Below, in pieces: positions 6,332 to 13,907 of a stretch of DNA of 16,150 nucleotides. Both the position numbers and the translations under genes were made by a program. Each line of letters begins with the position of its first letter. Within the stretch, counting starts at the first letter, position 1. The notes under the pieces are model-generated. The model saw only the letters and a list, made by a program, of their open reading frames with translations, was not told the DNA's origin and searched no databases. Source of the DNA: CAIPFQ01 sp035480615 (lineage in GTDB: Bacteria; Chlamydiota; Chlamydiia; Chlamydiales; SM23-39); assembly GCA_035480615.1 (NCBI GenBank), contig DATIHO010000025.1, forward strand, positions 1-16,150, in the 5' to 3' direction.

Positions 6332-8002
6332 ATGGAATTGTCTTTTTCTGCTAGTTTTCCAAATATTCAAAAGCAACAAGCAATGTTATTACAAAATTTG
6401 CTATTCGATTTCCAAAATAGCATTAAGCAAGGTAATGTAAGCCAAGTAACAGATCTAATTGATCAAGGATTATCAGTCAATCAAGCGCTTCCCAATGGAG
6501 AGCTGCCTCTTCATTTCGCTGTGCGTTTGGGAAAGCACGATGTTGTTTTAGCTTTATTAAAATCAGGAGCTGATCCTGAGGTTCAAGATTTCCAAAAATT
6601 AAGTGCAATTGACCATGCGGCTTTGATGAAAAATGAGAGCATGATAGCCAATATCTTAGGCTATAAAATTGGACAGGATCTCAAGACAGTTCAAGAGCAG
6701 ATGCAACGGAAAGGATCCGCTTCTCATGTCCACCAACTGAAAAATAAGATTCAAAAAATCTCAACAGTTAATGTTCAAAAACTAAACGTTATCAATCAAG
6801 CTGCCTATCAAGGTAATCTTGACAAGCTTACTCAGTCATTGTCTTCATACACATTAAATGAATTGGATGCGAATGGGTTAGCTCCGATTCATTATGCAAT
6901 TTTGGGGAATCAAAACGCAGCAGTTGAAAAACTGATTGCATTAGGTGCGAAGATTAACATAATGAATAAAGAAGGAGACTCTCTTTTACATTTTGCTGCT
7001 ATTAGTAGTTCATCGCAAATCTTAAATCAGCTGATTCATTCAGGAATTGATCTGAATCATAAAAATCTTTGCGGAGCTACAGCGCTTCACTATGCATCGG
7101 CACAAGAAAACCTTTCTGCTGTTGAATCCTTGGTTAAAGCGGGAGCAAACCCATATTTTCTAGATAATCGTGGCATGTCTCCCTTGGCCATGATCGGAAC
7201 AAGTGCTTTTGAAAGAGATCCATTATCGCTCCCAAAAACACAAGTAGTTCTGTTTGCAGCAACATCTCTTTATTGGCTATCTTTATTAGCAATAACCAGC
7301 GGATGGGTCACTTCTGATTCAGCCCAACGTACGGCCATTCTCTTAATGGTAGGAGCTCTAATTACTGCAAACTGGAGTGAATTTGGTGTTTTAGTAACAA
7401 ACTTAAATAAGACCTGGAAAAAAGTAATAGCATGGATTGGGATGTTTGGGTTTTCAGCCATCCCCCCATTTAATATTGGATTTCAAGCCTGGAAAACATA
7501 TTATGTTGCACGATCAGCCTTTGAAGGATTGAAGAATTGCTGGAACAATATCGGTTATCGTAATTGGGCCGTTATGAGGAATGTGACTGTGTATAGTGTT
7601 AATACGGCTCAGTCCACCTATGTGCTTTATAGGCAATGCGCAGTGACTTACGAGCTATTTTTGTACGCATCTCAGCAGCTCAAGATGTGGATGGCCTTGC
7701 AATGTGCTAACATTCAATCTTCAACATTAGCTGAATTGAGCACAATGGAACGTATGCTTAAGCCAGAGTTGAAACCTCACTGTCCAGAGCATGCTTTGAT
7801 GATGATGTCGCCGGAGTTTACAATGGAACAACTTCGTGAGCAAAAACAAGCATTATACAAACAAGCTTATTTTCAGGCGCTCAAAGAAATTCATCCCGAT
7901 AAAGCAGGGCCTGGGGAGCCTATTCTAGATAGGACACTAGCTACTGAGCGTTTAAATGAAGCGCGCGAGACATTAGACCAATGGGTTAAAGAAAATACAT
8001 AG
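6332..8002 (+). CDS. Ankyrin-repeat membrane protein with C-terminal J-like domain
   Basis: A 556-residue protein. Ankyrin repeats occur at about 24-112 (NGELPLHFAVRLGKHDVV..LLKSGADP) and about 150-290 (NGLAPIHYAILGN, GDSLLHFAAISSS, GATALHYASAQEN..LVKAGANP). About 304-386 contains two or three hydrophobic segments (TSLYWLSLLAITSGW; ILLMVGALITANW; IGMFGFSAIPPF). The C-terminus is J-domain-like: a helix LYKQAYFQALKEI runs into the diagnostic HPDK (521-524), then a helix with RLNEARETLDQW. J domains stimulate Hsp70 ATPase through HPD; ankyrin repeats bind proteins. The combination suggests a membrane-anchored protein that recruits a bacterial or host Hsp70, plausibly an effector. GAGGG lies 4 nt before the ATG. 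The stop lies inside a diverged copy of the family 2 hairpin end. Confidence 0.8.
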   Translation: MELSFSASFPNIQKQQAMLLQNLLFDFQNSIKQGNVSQVTDLIDQGLSVNQALPNGELPLHFAVRLGKHDVVLALLKSGADPEVQDFQKLSAIDHAALMKNESMIANILGYKIGQDLKTVQEQMQRKGSASHVHQLKNKIQKISTVNVQKLNVINQAAYQGNLDKLTQSLSSYTLNELDANGLAPIHYAILGNQNAAVEKLIALGAKINIMNKEGDSLLHFAAISSSSQILNQLIHSGIDLNHKNLCGATALHYASAQENLSAVESLVKAGANPYFLDNRGMSPLAMIGTSAFERDPLSLPKTQVVLFAATSLYWLSLLAITSGWVTSDSAQRTAILLMVGALITANWSEFGVLVTNLNKTWKKVIAWIGMFGFSAIPPFNIGFQAWKTYYVARSAFEGLKNCWNNIGYRNWAVMRNVTVYSVNTAQSTYVLYRQCAVTYELFLYASQQLKMWMALQCANIQSSTLAELSTMERMLKPELKPHCPEHALMMMSPEFTMEQLREQKQALYKQAYFQALKEIHPDKAGPGEPILDRTLATERLNEARETLDQWVKENT

Positions 8003-8025
8003 ACCTCAATCATGGGTTTATCCGG
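8000..8025 (+). repeat. Diverged copy of the family 2 hairpin end at a stop codon
   Basis: TAGACCTCAATCATGGGTTT followed by ATCCGG aligns with the left end of the 3844-4010 element (TAACCTGAATAATGGGTTTA..) with one inserted G and about four substitutions. Its TAG is the stop codon of the ankyrin/J gene. The matching inverted half is absent. Confidence 0.5.
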
Positions 8026-8094
8026 GGGCCCTGTGGAAGAAGCTATTGGCAAGAAAATTTCAAAGCGCTAGAATCTCTTGCAAAGATAGGTGCT

Positions 8095-8718
8095 ATGGAA
8101 AAAGCAGATAAATTCGCCAATGAAGGCTATACAATTTACATTGTCGGTAAACACATTCAGGTGACGGAGGCGATTCGCAACTATGTTTGGGAAAAGCTTG
8201 CCCGCATTGAAAAGATTGCAGATCATATCATCGATATTACCGTAACCCTTGATACACAAAAACTCGAGCATACCTGCTCCATTTTAATGAATTTTATTCA
8301 TTTTCATATCAAGATTGGAGCCAGTACCGACAATATCTATTCGGCTATCGACAAAGCAGCCGATCGAGTCGTTAAGTTGGTCCGTCGTTACAAGACAAAG
8401 TTGCAATCGCATCGTGCGAAAGATATCGCCACAGTCGATATTCATGTCAATGTGATTCAGCCGCTGCACGATGATCTTAAGGAGATCAACGATGAAATCA
8501 CCTCTGAAAATGCACGCGAGGCAGCGGATCGCTACAAGCTGCATGAAGTAGTTGCGAAAGAGACGATGCCGCTCAAAACATTGACTCAGGACGAAGCTGT
8601 GATGAAAATGGAGATTACGGATGATCCGTTTCTCATCTACCGCTCGGAAGAAGATCAAAAATTGAAAGTGATTTATCGGCGCGAAGATCACAATTACGGC
8701 CTGGTGCAAATCCAATAG
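8095..8718 (+). CDS. hpf: Ribosome hibernation promoting factor, long form
   Basis: A 207-residue protein. Residues about 12-110 match the HPF/YfiA (S30AE) ribosome-binding domain: YTIYIVGKHIQVTEAIRNYV at the start, a beta strand HFHIKIGAST, and a basic helix DRVVKLVRRYKTKLQSHR. Residues about 150-205 match the C-terminal dimerisation domain of long HPF (PLKTLTQDEAVMKMEITDDP, FLIYRSEEDQKLKVIYRRED). Long HPF binds the 30S decoding region and drives 100S ribosome dimers in the cytoplasm under stress; in a developmental-cycle bacterium this would suit the dormant stage (inference). ATG 8095 is preceded by AGATAGGTG. It is the first gene of a run of overlapping genes, and its TAG overlaps the next gene's apparent start. 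Confidence 0.9.
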   Translation: MEKADKFANEGYTIYIVGKHIQVTEAIRNYVWEKLARIEKIADHIIDITVTLDTQKLEHTCSILMNFIHFHIKIGASTDNIYSAIDKAADRVVKLVRRYKTKLQSHRAKDIATVDIHVNVIQPLHDDLKEINDEITSENAREAADRYKLHEVVAKETMPLKTLTQDEAVMKMEITDDPFLIYRSEEDQKLKVIYRREDHNYGLVQIQ

Positions 8719-9110
8719 ACCTCTACGATCCTATCCGTTGCAAGTTTGTTTTTGCTACCCCGGAAGAAAAAATCCGGCAGCAACTGATTCAAAAAATGAT
8801 CGGCGAGCTTCAATACCCAAAAGGGCTTATTGCAATAGAAAAAGCATTGCCCCTATTGCGCCGCCGCGTTGATATCCTTTGCTACCTCCCTTGCAAGACG
8901 GGACTTGAGCCGCTGCTTTTGATTGAATGTAAAAAAAATGGATGGGATTTATCCGCTGAAAAGCAGCTTTTAGGGTATAATTTTTCCGTGGGCGCCCCAT
9001 TTGTCGCCCTGGCGGAAGGACGCCAAATCAAAACGTTTTGGCGTGAAAAAGAGAACATTGCCTTTGTCCCGTTTCTTCCAAAATATAGCGACCTTGTAAA
9101 ACAATTATGA
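8715..9110 (+). CDS. Small PD-(D/E)XK protein related to the type I restriction HsdR N-terminus
   Basis: A stand-alone HSDR_N-type domain of about 131 residues: YDPIRCKF, ATPEEKIRQQL, a hydrophobic helix and GLIAIEKAL, then RRRVDILCY and LLLIECKK. The last two carry the Asp and Glu-x-Lys of the PD-(D/E)XK nuclease core. Recognisable family sequence (IDLYDPIRCKFVFATPEEK) extends upstream of the first ATG (8796), back to the stop of hpf. The frame from its upstream stop (TGA 8622) to 8796 contains no ATG, GTG or TTG. The only well-placed candidate is ATA at 8715, overlapping the hpf TAG as ATAG. A shorter product from 8796 would lose the conserved N-terminal helix. Substrate unknown; no methylase or specificity subunit is nearby, so classical restriction is unlikely. 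Confidence 0.7.
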   Translation: MDLYDPIRCKFVFATPEEKIRQQLIQKMIGELQYPKGLIAIEKALPLLRRRVDILCYLPCKTGLEPLLLIECKKNGWDLSAEKQLLGYNFSVGAPFVALAEGRQIKTFWREKENIAFVPFLPKYSDLVKQL

Positions 9111-10480
9111 CTGCGGATTTTCTTTGCGTAATAGGGCATCTCGATGGAAATTGGCATTGGGTAAAAAACTGGCTTGATGAAAAAAAAGAAAGACGGCTGG
9201 TCTTTATCAATGCCCCCCTCCTTTTTGCACATCCGCAAGTAAAATATAAATCGATCGACAGCCCTTTGCAACTTGAGCCGATAGCTAAAGAAATTGCCTG
9301 GGAAGCCGTTTTCTTAAAATTGGAAATTATCGGAGAAAAATGGGACATGTTTCGCAACGCATTGGAACAAGCTCATCTCGCAGCCAATCTGATCCTGTCA
9401 GATGCATCTGATTGGGGCTGCGCTATGGCAAAGCAGGCTTTTGCAAGAAAAAACCGGCCTCTTAGAGAAGGGCTAAAACTTGCAAAGGCGTTTCCCAATG
9501 TGCCTGCGATCATTGTCGGCGCAGGGCCGTCTTTGGCAAAAAATGGCCATCTTCTTGAACTGTTTCAATCACAAGCTTTGATTTTCACAGGAGGCAGCGC
9601 TCTTGCGACACTGCAAACAGAACCCCATTTTGCTGCGGCAATCGATAAAGAAGCGCCGCAGCGCCATTTCAAACGGTTTGCTTATTGGGAAACGCCTTTT
9701 TGCGTTCAACACCGAATGAATTTTGAAAATTTTTCCTTGATTCATGGAGAGGCGATTCTGTTTCCCGATAGCCATTTCCAATTCTTAAATGAGGCCCAAG
9801 TTTTTGATGGAGGATGGACGGTAGGAACTTTTCTGACAGCGCTTGCAAGTTTCATGGGATGCAACCCGATTGTATTTACTGGCATGGATTACTGTTATGA
9901 AAATGGGTGCAAATACGCGGAAGGGATTGTTGGCGCGCCGCAAAATTTAGTGAATGCTACAACAACAAACGGGGTTCAAGTCTCGACTCAGCCTGATTGG
10001 CTTATGGCAAAAGCGTGGCTCGAAACTTTTGCCGCAAAACATCCAGAGCAAATATTTTTAAACGCAACGGAAGGGGGGATGGGGTTTTCTTCCCCTATCC
10101 AGAATGTCGTTTTAAGCGATCTGAAATTTGAAAAAAGAAATAACTTGCGCAACGCGGTTTACGATGCAGTGGCATCGCTGCCTTTTGTTTGCGGGTTTGA
10201 TTGGAATAGATGGAAAGAGAGCCTCCATCGATGTGCTCAAATTGCGGAGCGATCCCTCTTGACCAGATCGGCTCTTAACGGTCAGAGTTCTTCGCTTGAA
10301 GAGGAAGAAAATTTTGAAGGAGAGAGAGCTTATGAATCGCTCCTCTTGCCTTTATGGCAAACATGGAGTCCTATTTTCAATCGGGCGCTTGAGTTCGATT
10401 CCAATCCGAAAAAAATGAAGATCAATCGCCTTTTATTTTTTCAAAATGTAATTCAGGAGCATTTGCATGCAATCGAATAA
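9107..10480 (+). CDS. DUF115 / MptE-like (Maf-related) protein, first paralogue
   Basis: A 457-residue cytoplasmic protein. The DUF115 core begins near residue 130 with PAIIVGAGPSLAKN (a glycine-rich nucleotide-binding loop) and LIFTGGSALATL, followed by HFAAAIDKEAP, FMGCNPIVFTGMDYCYENG and NATEGGMGF. The family includes archaeal 6-hydroxymethylpterin diphosphokinase MptE and the Maf proteins tied to flagellin glycosylation with nonulosonic acids; which chemistry applies here cannot be told from sequence, and no flagellar genes are present. The start is the ATG of an ATGA overlap with the preceding gene. Three of its signatures recur in the gene at 10936-12543, so the two are paralogues. Confidence 0.8.
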   Translation: MTADFLCVIGHLDGNWHWVKNWLDEKKERRLVFINAPLLFAHPQVKYKSIDSPLQLEPIAKEIAWEAVFLKLEIIGEKWDMFRNALEQAHLAANLILSDASDWGCAMAKQAFARKNRPLREGLKLAKAFPNVPAIIVGAGPSLAKNGHLLELFQSQALIFTGGSALATLQTEPHFAAAIDKEAPQRHFKRFAYWETPFCVQHRMNFENFSLIHGEAILFPDSHFQFLNEAQVFDGGWTVGTFLTALASFMGCNPIVFTGMDYCYENGCKYAEGIVGAPQNLVNATTTNGVQVSTQPDWLMAKAWLETFAAKHPEQIFLNATEGGMGFSSPIQNVVLSDLKFEKRNNLRNAVYDAVASLPFVCGFDWNRWKESLHRCAQIAERSLLTRSALNGQSSSLEEEENFEGERAYESLLLPLWQTWSPIFNRALEFDSNPKKMKINRLLFFQNVIQEHLHAIE

Positions 10481-10961
10481 GCTATATTATCCAAATGGAG
10501 CGATATACGCCGACATGGGCGAAGATGAAAGAAGGTATTTTTATGAAAATGGGCAGCTTAAAACTTTTGAGCCTTATACACAAGGAAGGCTGCATGGCGA
10601 GGTACTCCTTTATTGGCCAAATGGCAAGCTGAAGCGCAAATCCCATTTTCAAATGGGCGTGAGGGAAGGGCTCGATCAGATGTGGAGCGAAGAGGGCCAG
10701 CTTGTCGATGAAGGAGCCTACAATCAGGGAAAACCGGTGGGCGTTCATCGCCGCTGGAGTCTTCAAGGCGATTGGATTGAAGAGATCGAATATATCGATT
10801 CGGTCCGTTTCAATTTTCGGCAGTGGGACGAGCAAGGTCAGTTGCGCTTTGAAGGAGTGTGGTCTGATACAAGCTATTTTGAAAAGACGTGGGACCGCTT
10901 TGAAAAAGTTTGGGTGGAGAAAAGAGGGCGTTTAGATGGAAAAAGCCTTGTCTATGTTTGA
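10467..10961 (+). CDS. YwqK-type MORN-like repeat protein
   Basis: A 164-residue protein built of repeated beta-hairpin units of the MORN_2/YwqK kind: KLYYPNGAIYADM, RYFYENGQLKTFEPY, GRLHGEVLLYWPNGKLKRKS, GLDQMWSEEGQLVDEGAY, then weaker units to about residue 128. Each unit carries a Tyr/Trp followed by x-x-(N/E)-G-x-(L/A). Proteins of this type are often labelled antitoxins of YwqJK modules, but no deaminase or other toxin is adjacent. Sitting between two DUF115 genes, it is more likely a binding partner or scaffold for them (inference). It overlaps the preceding gene by 14 nt; AGGAG about 7 nt before the ATG supports the start. Confidence 0.75.
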   Translation: MQSNKLYYPNGAIYADMGEDERRYFYENGQLKTFEPYTQGRLHGEVLLYWPNGKLKRKSHFQMGVREGLDQMWSEEGQLVDEGAYNQGKPVGVHRRWSLQGDWIEEIEYIDSVRFNFRQWDEQGQLRFEGVWSDTSYFEKTWDRFEKVWVEKRGRLDGKSLVYV

Positions 10962-12543
10962 AGAAAATCATGCCATTTTAATGGAACGCTTTCCCAAGCT
11001 TGCGCTTGAAATTCCCCTCGCTCGCCCCACATCGCAAGCGCGAGAATCTTTGGGTCCGTTACATCTTGTAAATGTAAAAGCGCTTTACATTTATGGGATT
11101 GGGCAAGGGGAGGGATATTTTGAAACCTGTCAATGGTTGAAGAGCGATTCGAGCAGACGTTTGATTGTTTTAGAGAATGATTTAAGCCAAATTTCGGCGT
11201 TTCTTCACAGCCCCGAAGCGAAGACGGTTTTGAAAGACCCCCAAGTGATCTTGGCGACGTTGGATCAGATAGATGAATTGGTGGAGCGGTTTCCATTCAG
11301 TCATGTGGAAGCGGCGGCTCTTCCTTCGAAAAGACGTTTTAAAAAGTGGAAAGAGAGGCTTTTGCAAAGAAACGCTTTTTCATATGCTCTTCATAATGAA
11401 AGGATTCATGGTTATCAACCTTTTCAAAATTTTGTGTCCAACGTGCGTCGGATGTCTGATTCTTTTTATGCGAATGGACTTTTTGGAAAATTTCAAGACG
11501 TACCGGCGGTAGTGTGCGGCGCCGGACCCTCTCTTCAAGAGGCGATTCCGTTGTTAAGGACGTTGGAAAATAAAGCTCTTCTTATTGCCGGAGGCTCCAC
11601 TCTCGCCGCGTTAAGCTCGGAGGGAGTCACTCCCCATTTTGGGATGGCCCTTGATCCGAATTTGGAAGAATATCGCCGATTAAAAAATAGTTTTGCCTTT
11701 GAAGTTCCGTTTTTATATTCGACCCGGGTTTTTCCATCCATTTTTCACACGGCAAATGGACCTTTTGGCTATATGAGGAGCGGGATTGGAGGAGCTGTAG
11801 AAATTTGGATGGAGGAGGAACTTGGCCTATTCGACCCTTTGATTGGGGAAAAGCTTTCTTCAGACGCTATTTCAGTCACTTCAATTTGCCTTGCGTGGGC
11901 GCAATTTCTTGGCTGCAACCCAATCTTTTTAAGCGGACTGGATCTAGCCTATACTAAAAACCGGCGTTATGCGTCCGGAGTGGCGGAGGAAGAGTTGGAT
12001 ATCCATGAGATTTATGGATCTGTGGATCGGCTTATCAAGCGGAAGGATCGGCAGGGCAGGCCGATTTGCACTGCGATTCGCTGGCTCATGGAATCGGCGG
12101 CTTTTTCCCATTTCGCAAAAATGCATCCAAAAACAAAATTTATCAATACGACAGAAGGGGGAATCGGCTTTACAAACATCCCTTATATTCCTCTGGATGA
12201 GGCTTTGGATGGATATGTTGATTGTAACTTTTCTCTAAGAGGCAAGGTGCATCAAGCAATTATAGCATCTCCTATGCCTGGAAATACGGGGAAGATCATT
12301 AAAAAAAAGATGGGGGAACTGACAAAAAGCTTAGAAAAAGTTGTGGGGCACCTTGAAATATGCGCAGGAGTTAAGGTTGGATCGAACGCTCTTGCAGAGA
12401 TGGAGCTGAGAGACGAGATGGCTTTTCATTTGCTTTTTTATGATGCGGAAAGTGTTATGGCAAAAGATCTGCAAGATCCTAATCAAAAATGGATTCGGTT
12501 TTTACGTCTTGCGCAACAATATCAATATGTTTTACAAACTTAA
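10936..12543 (+). CDS. DUF115 / MptE-like (Maf-related) protein, second paralogue
   Basis: A 535-residue protein. The N-terminal ~180 residues form a separate region (LKALYIYGIGQGEGYFE-like strand, LIVLENDLSQISAFL) typical of longer Maf-type proteins. The DUF115 core follows: PAVVCGAGPSLQEA near residue 194, LLIAGGSTLAALSSEGVTPH, FGMALDPNLEEYRR, FLGCNPIFLSGLDLAYTKN and NTTEGGIGF. The C-terminal ~120 residues look helical. It overlaps the repeat protein by 26 nt, with GAGGG upstream of the ATG; a second ATG at 10954 is possible. It ends 12 nt from the convergent response-regulator gene. As with its paralogue, membership is clear but the reaction is not. Confidence 0.8.
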   Translation: MEKALSMFEENHAILMERFPKLALEIPLARPTSQARESLGPLHLVNVKALYIYGIGQGEGYFETCQWLKSDSSRRLIVLENDLSQISAFLHSPEAKTVLKDPQVILATLDQIDELVERFPFSHVEAAALPSKRRFKKWKERLLQRNAFSYALHNERIHGYQPFQNFVSNVRRMSDSFYANGLFGKFQDVPAVVCGAGPSLQEAIPLLRTLENKALLIAGGSTLAALSSEGVTPHFGMALDPNLEEYRRLKNSFAFEVPFLYSTRVFPSIFHTANGPFGYMRSGIGGAVEIWMEEELGLFDPLIGEKLSSDAISVTSICLAWAQFLGCNPIFLSGLDLAYTKNRRYASGVAEEELDIHEIYGSVDRLIKRKDRQGRPICTAIRWLMESAAFSHFAKMHPKTKFINTTEGGIGFTNIPYIPLDEALDGYVDCNFSLRGKVHQAIIASPMPGNTGKIIKKKMGELTKSLEKVVGHLEICAGVKVGSNALAEMELRDEMAFHLLFYDAESVMAKDLQDPNQKWIRFLRLAQQYQYVLQT

Positions 12544-12555
12544 GAAGAGAATGCG

Positions 12556-13896
12556 TCAAGTTTCATACGTTGCTAGGCCGTATTCATGCAGCTTATTGCG
12601 AAGAGTTCTGACGCTAATTCCGAGGGTGGCGGCGGTTTTTGTGCGATTTTGATGAAAAGCGTCAAATGTATCGAGAATCAGGCGCTTTTCAAGCGAATGC
12701 AGGGTGCTCCCAATGGGAAGCGCCCCTTTTTCCAGAGGTTTTTTCTCTACGTCTAAATAAAGATGCCGCGGGTCGATTACGGAATCGAAATCAAGCACCA
12801 CCGTCCGTTCAATGATATTGGCCAGTTCGCGCACATTTCCCGGCCAGGTATATTTGAGCAATTTTTGGACAGCTCCATCGCTCAGTTGCTTGACCGGCTT
12901 ATGGTTTTCAGCACATGATTTTTCCAGAAAATGGCGTGCGAGTGGCAAAATGTCCTCCACTCTGTCCCGTAAAGGGGGGATATGAATAGGCATGACATTG
13001 AGTCGATAATAAAGATCTTCTCGTAATATTCGGGTTTCAATGGCATCCAGGATATCGCGGTTTGATGCGGCGATGAACCGGACGTTTACCCGAATCGGAC
13101 GGGTGCCTCCAACCCTTTCAAATTCCTGCTCTTGGATTGCGCGGAGCAGTTTAGGTTGCAGAAGAAGAGGAATTTCGGTCACTTCATCGAGAAGAAGGGT
13201 GCCTTGATCGGCCAATTCAAAGCGGCCTGTTTTTTTGGCAATGGCTCCCGTAAAAGATCCCTTTTCGTGACCAAAAAATTCCGATTCTATAAGAGTTTCG
13301 GCAATGGCTGCGCAATTGACTTTGATAAATGGGGCTAAAGAACGTTTTGAGAGGCGATGGATCTCCCCTGCGATCACCTCTTTCCCCGTGCCCGATTCTC
13401 CGGTAATGAAAACACTTGCATTTGAGCGGGCGATCTTCTCTAAATCTTTCATGATCTTTTTCATCTCCAGGCTTTCAGTGACAAGGGAACAACTTTTTTC
13501 CTCTTTAAGAAAGCGGTTTTCTTTGACGAGATGCAAATGCTTTTCAGCCACTTTGATTGCAGCTTCCAAAGCTTCGATAGAAAAAGGTTTTACAAGATAA
13601 TGAAAAGCGCCGAGGCGCATGGCTTCAACTGCCGCTTCTACACTGCCATGAGCTGTCATCAAGATCAATAACGCGCCGCTCTGCAGCTTTTTTGCCGCCA
13701 TCAGGACTTCTATCCCGGTTTTATGTGGCATTTTGACATCGCTGATCACTAAATCAAAAGATTCTGTTTCCAGCCATCGGATGGCTTCAGCCCCATCACA
13801 CGCTTGGATGCTGTCCAATCCAAGCCGTTTTAGTGTTTCGGCGACGAAGCGAAGGTGGAACGGATCGTCATCTGCAATTAAAATTTTTTCAATCAT
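12556..13896 (-). CDS. Sigma-54-dependent NtrC-family response regulator (CtcC/AtoC-like)
   Basis: A 446-residue three-domain regulator. Receiver (1-120): acidic cluster D9-D11, phospho-acceptor Asp53 in VISDVKMP, Thr81 and Lys103. AAA+ domain (about 138-365): Walker A GESGTGK (166-172), sigma-54 contact loop GSFTGA (213-218, Ser in place of the usual Ala), Walker B LLLDE (234-238), and the arginine-rich WPGNVREL motif (351-358). A Fis-type HTH occupies about 405-442 (NRTKTAATLGISVRTLRNKL). Phosphorylation by the kinase encoded just upstream would activate sigma-54 RNA polymerase. The two genes are 11 nt apart, and AGGT lies 4 nt before the ATG (a stronger AGGAG is further off), so they form one operon. 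Confidence 0.93.
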   Translation of the reverse strand: MIEKILIADDDPFHLRFVAETLKRLGLDSIQACDGAEAIRWLETESFDLVISDVKMPHKTGIEVLMAAKKLQSGALLILMTAHGSVEAAVEAMRLGAFHYLVKPFSIEALEAAIKVAEKHLHLVKENRFLKEEKSCSLVTESLEMKKIMKDLEKIARSNASVFITGESGTGKEVIAGEIHRLSKRSLAPFIKVNCAAIAETLIESEFFGHEKGSFTGAIAKKTGRFELADQGTLLLDEVTEIPLLLQPKLLRAIQEQEFERVGGTRPIRVNVRFIAASNRDILDAIETRILREDLYYRLNVMPIHIPPLRDRVEDILPLARHFLEKSCAENHKPVKQLSDGAVQKLLKYTWPGNVRELANIIERTVVLDFDSVIDPRHLYLDVEKKPLEKGALPIGSTLHSLEKRLILDTFDAFHQNRTKTAATLGISVRTLRNKLHEYGLATYET

Positions 13897-13907
13897 TAGA
13901 CCTATTG

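Noticed and set aside
8716..8723. TAGACCTC, identical to the outer end of hairpin copy 1
   Set aside because: Here the bases encode the conserved IDLYDP start of the HsdR-N-like protein and no pairing arm lies nearby, so coincidence is the simpler explanation.
8882..9357. Overlapping minus-strand open frames opposite the HsdR-N and DUF115 genes
   Set aside because: They are antisense to well-supported genes and show no recognisable domain.
13897..13903. TAGACCT between the kinase and regulator genes
   Set aside because: On the minus strand it reads AGGTCTA just before the regulator ATG and serves as part of its ribosome site; no inverted partner exists.
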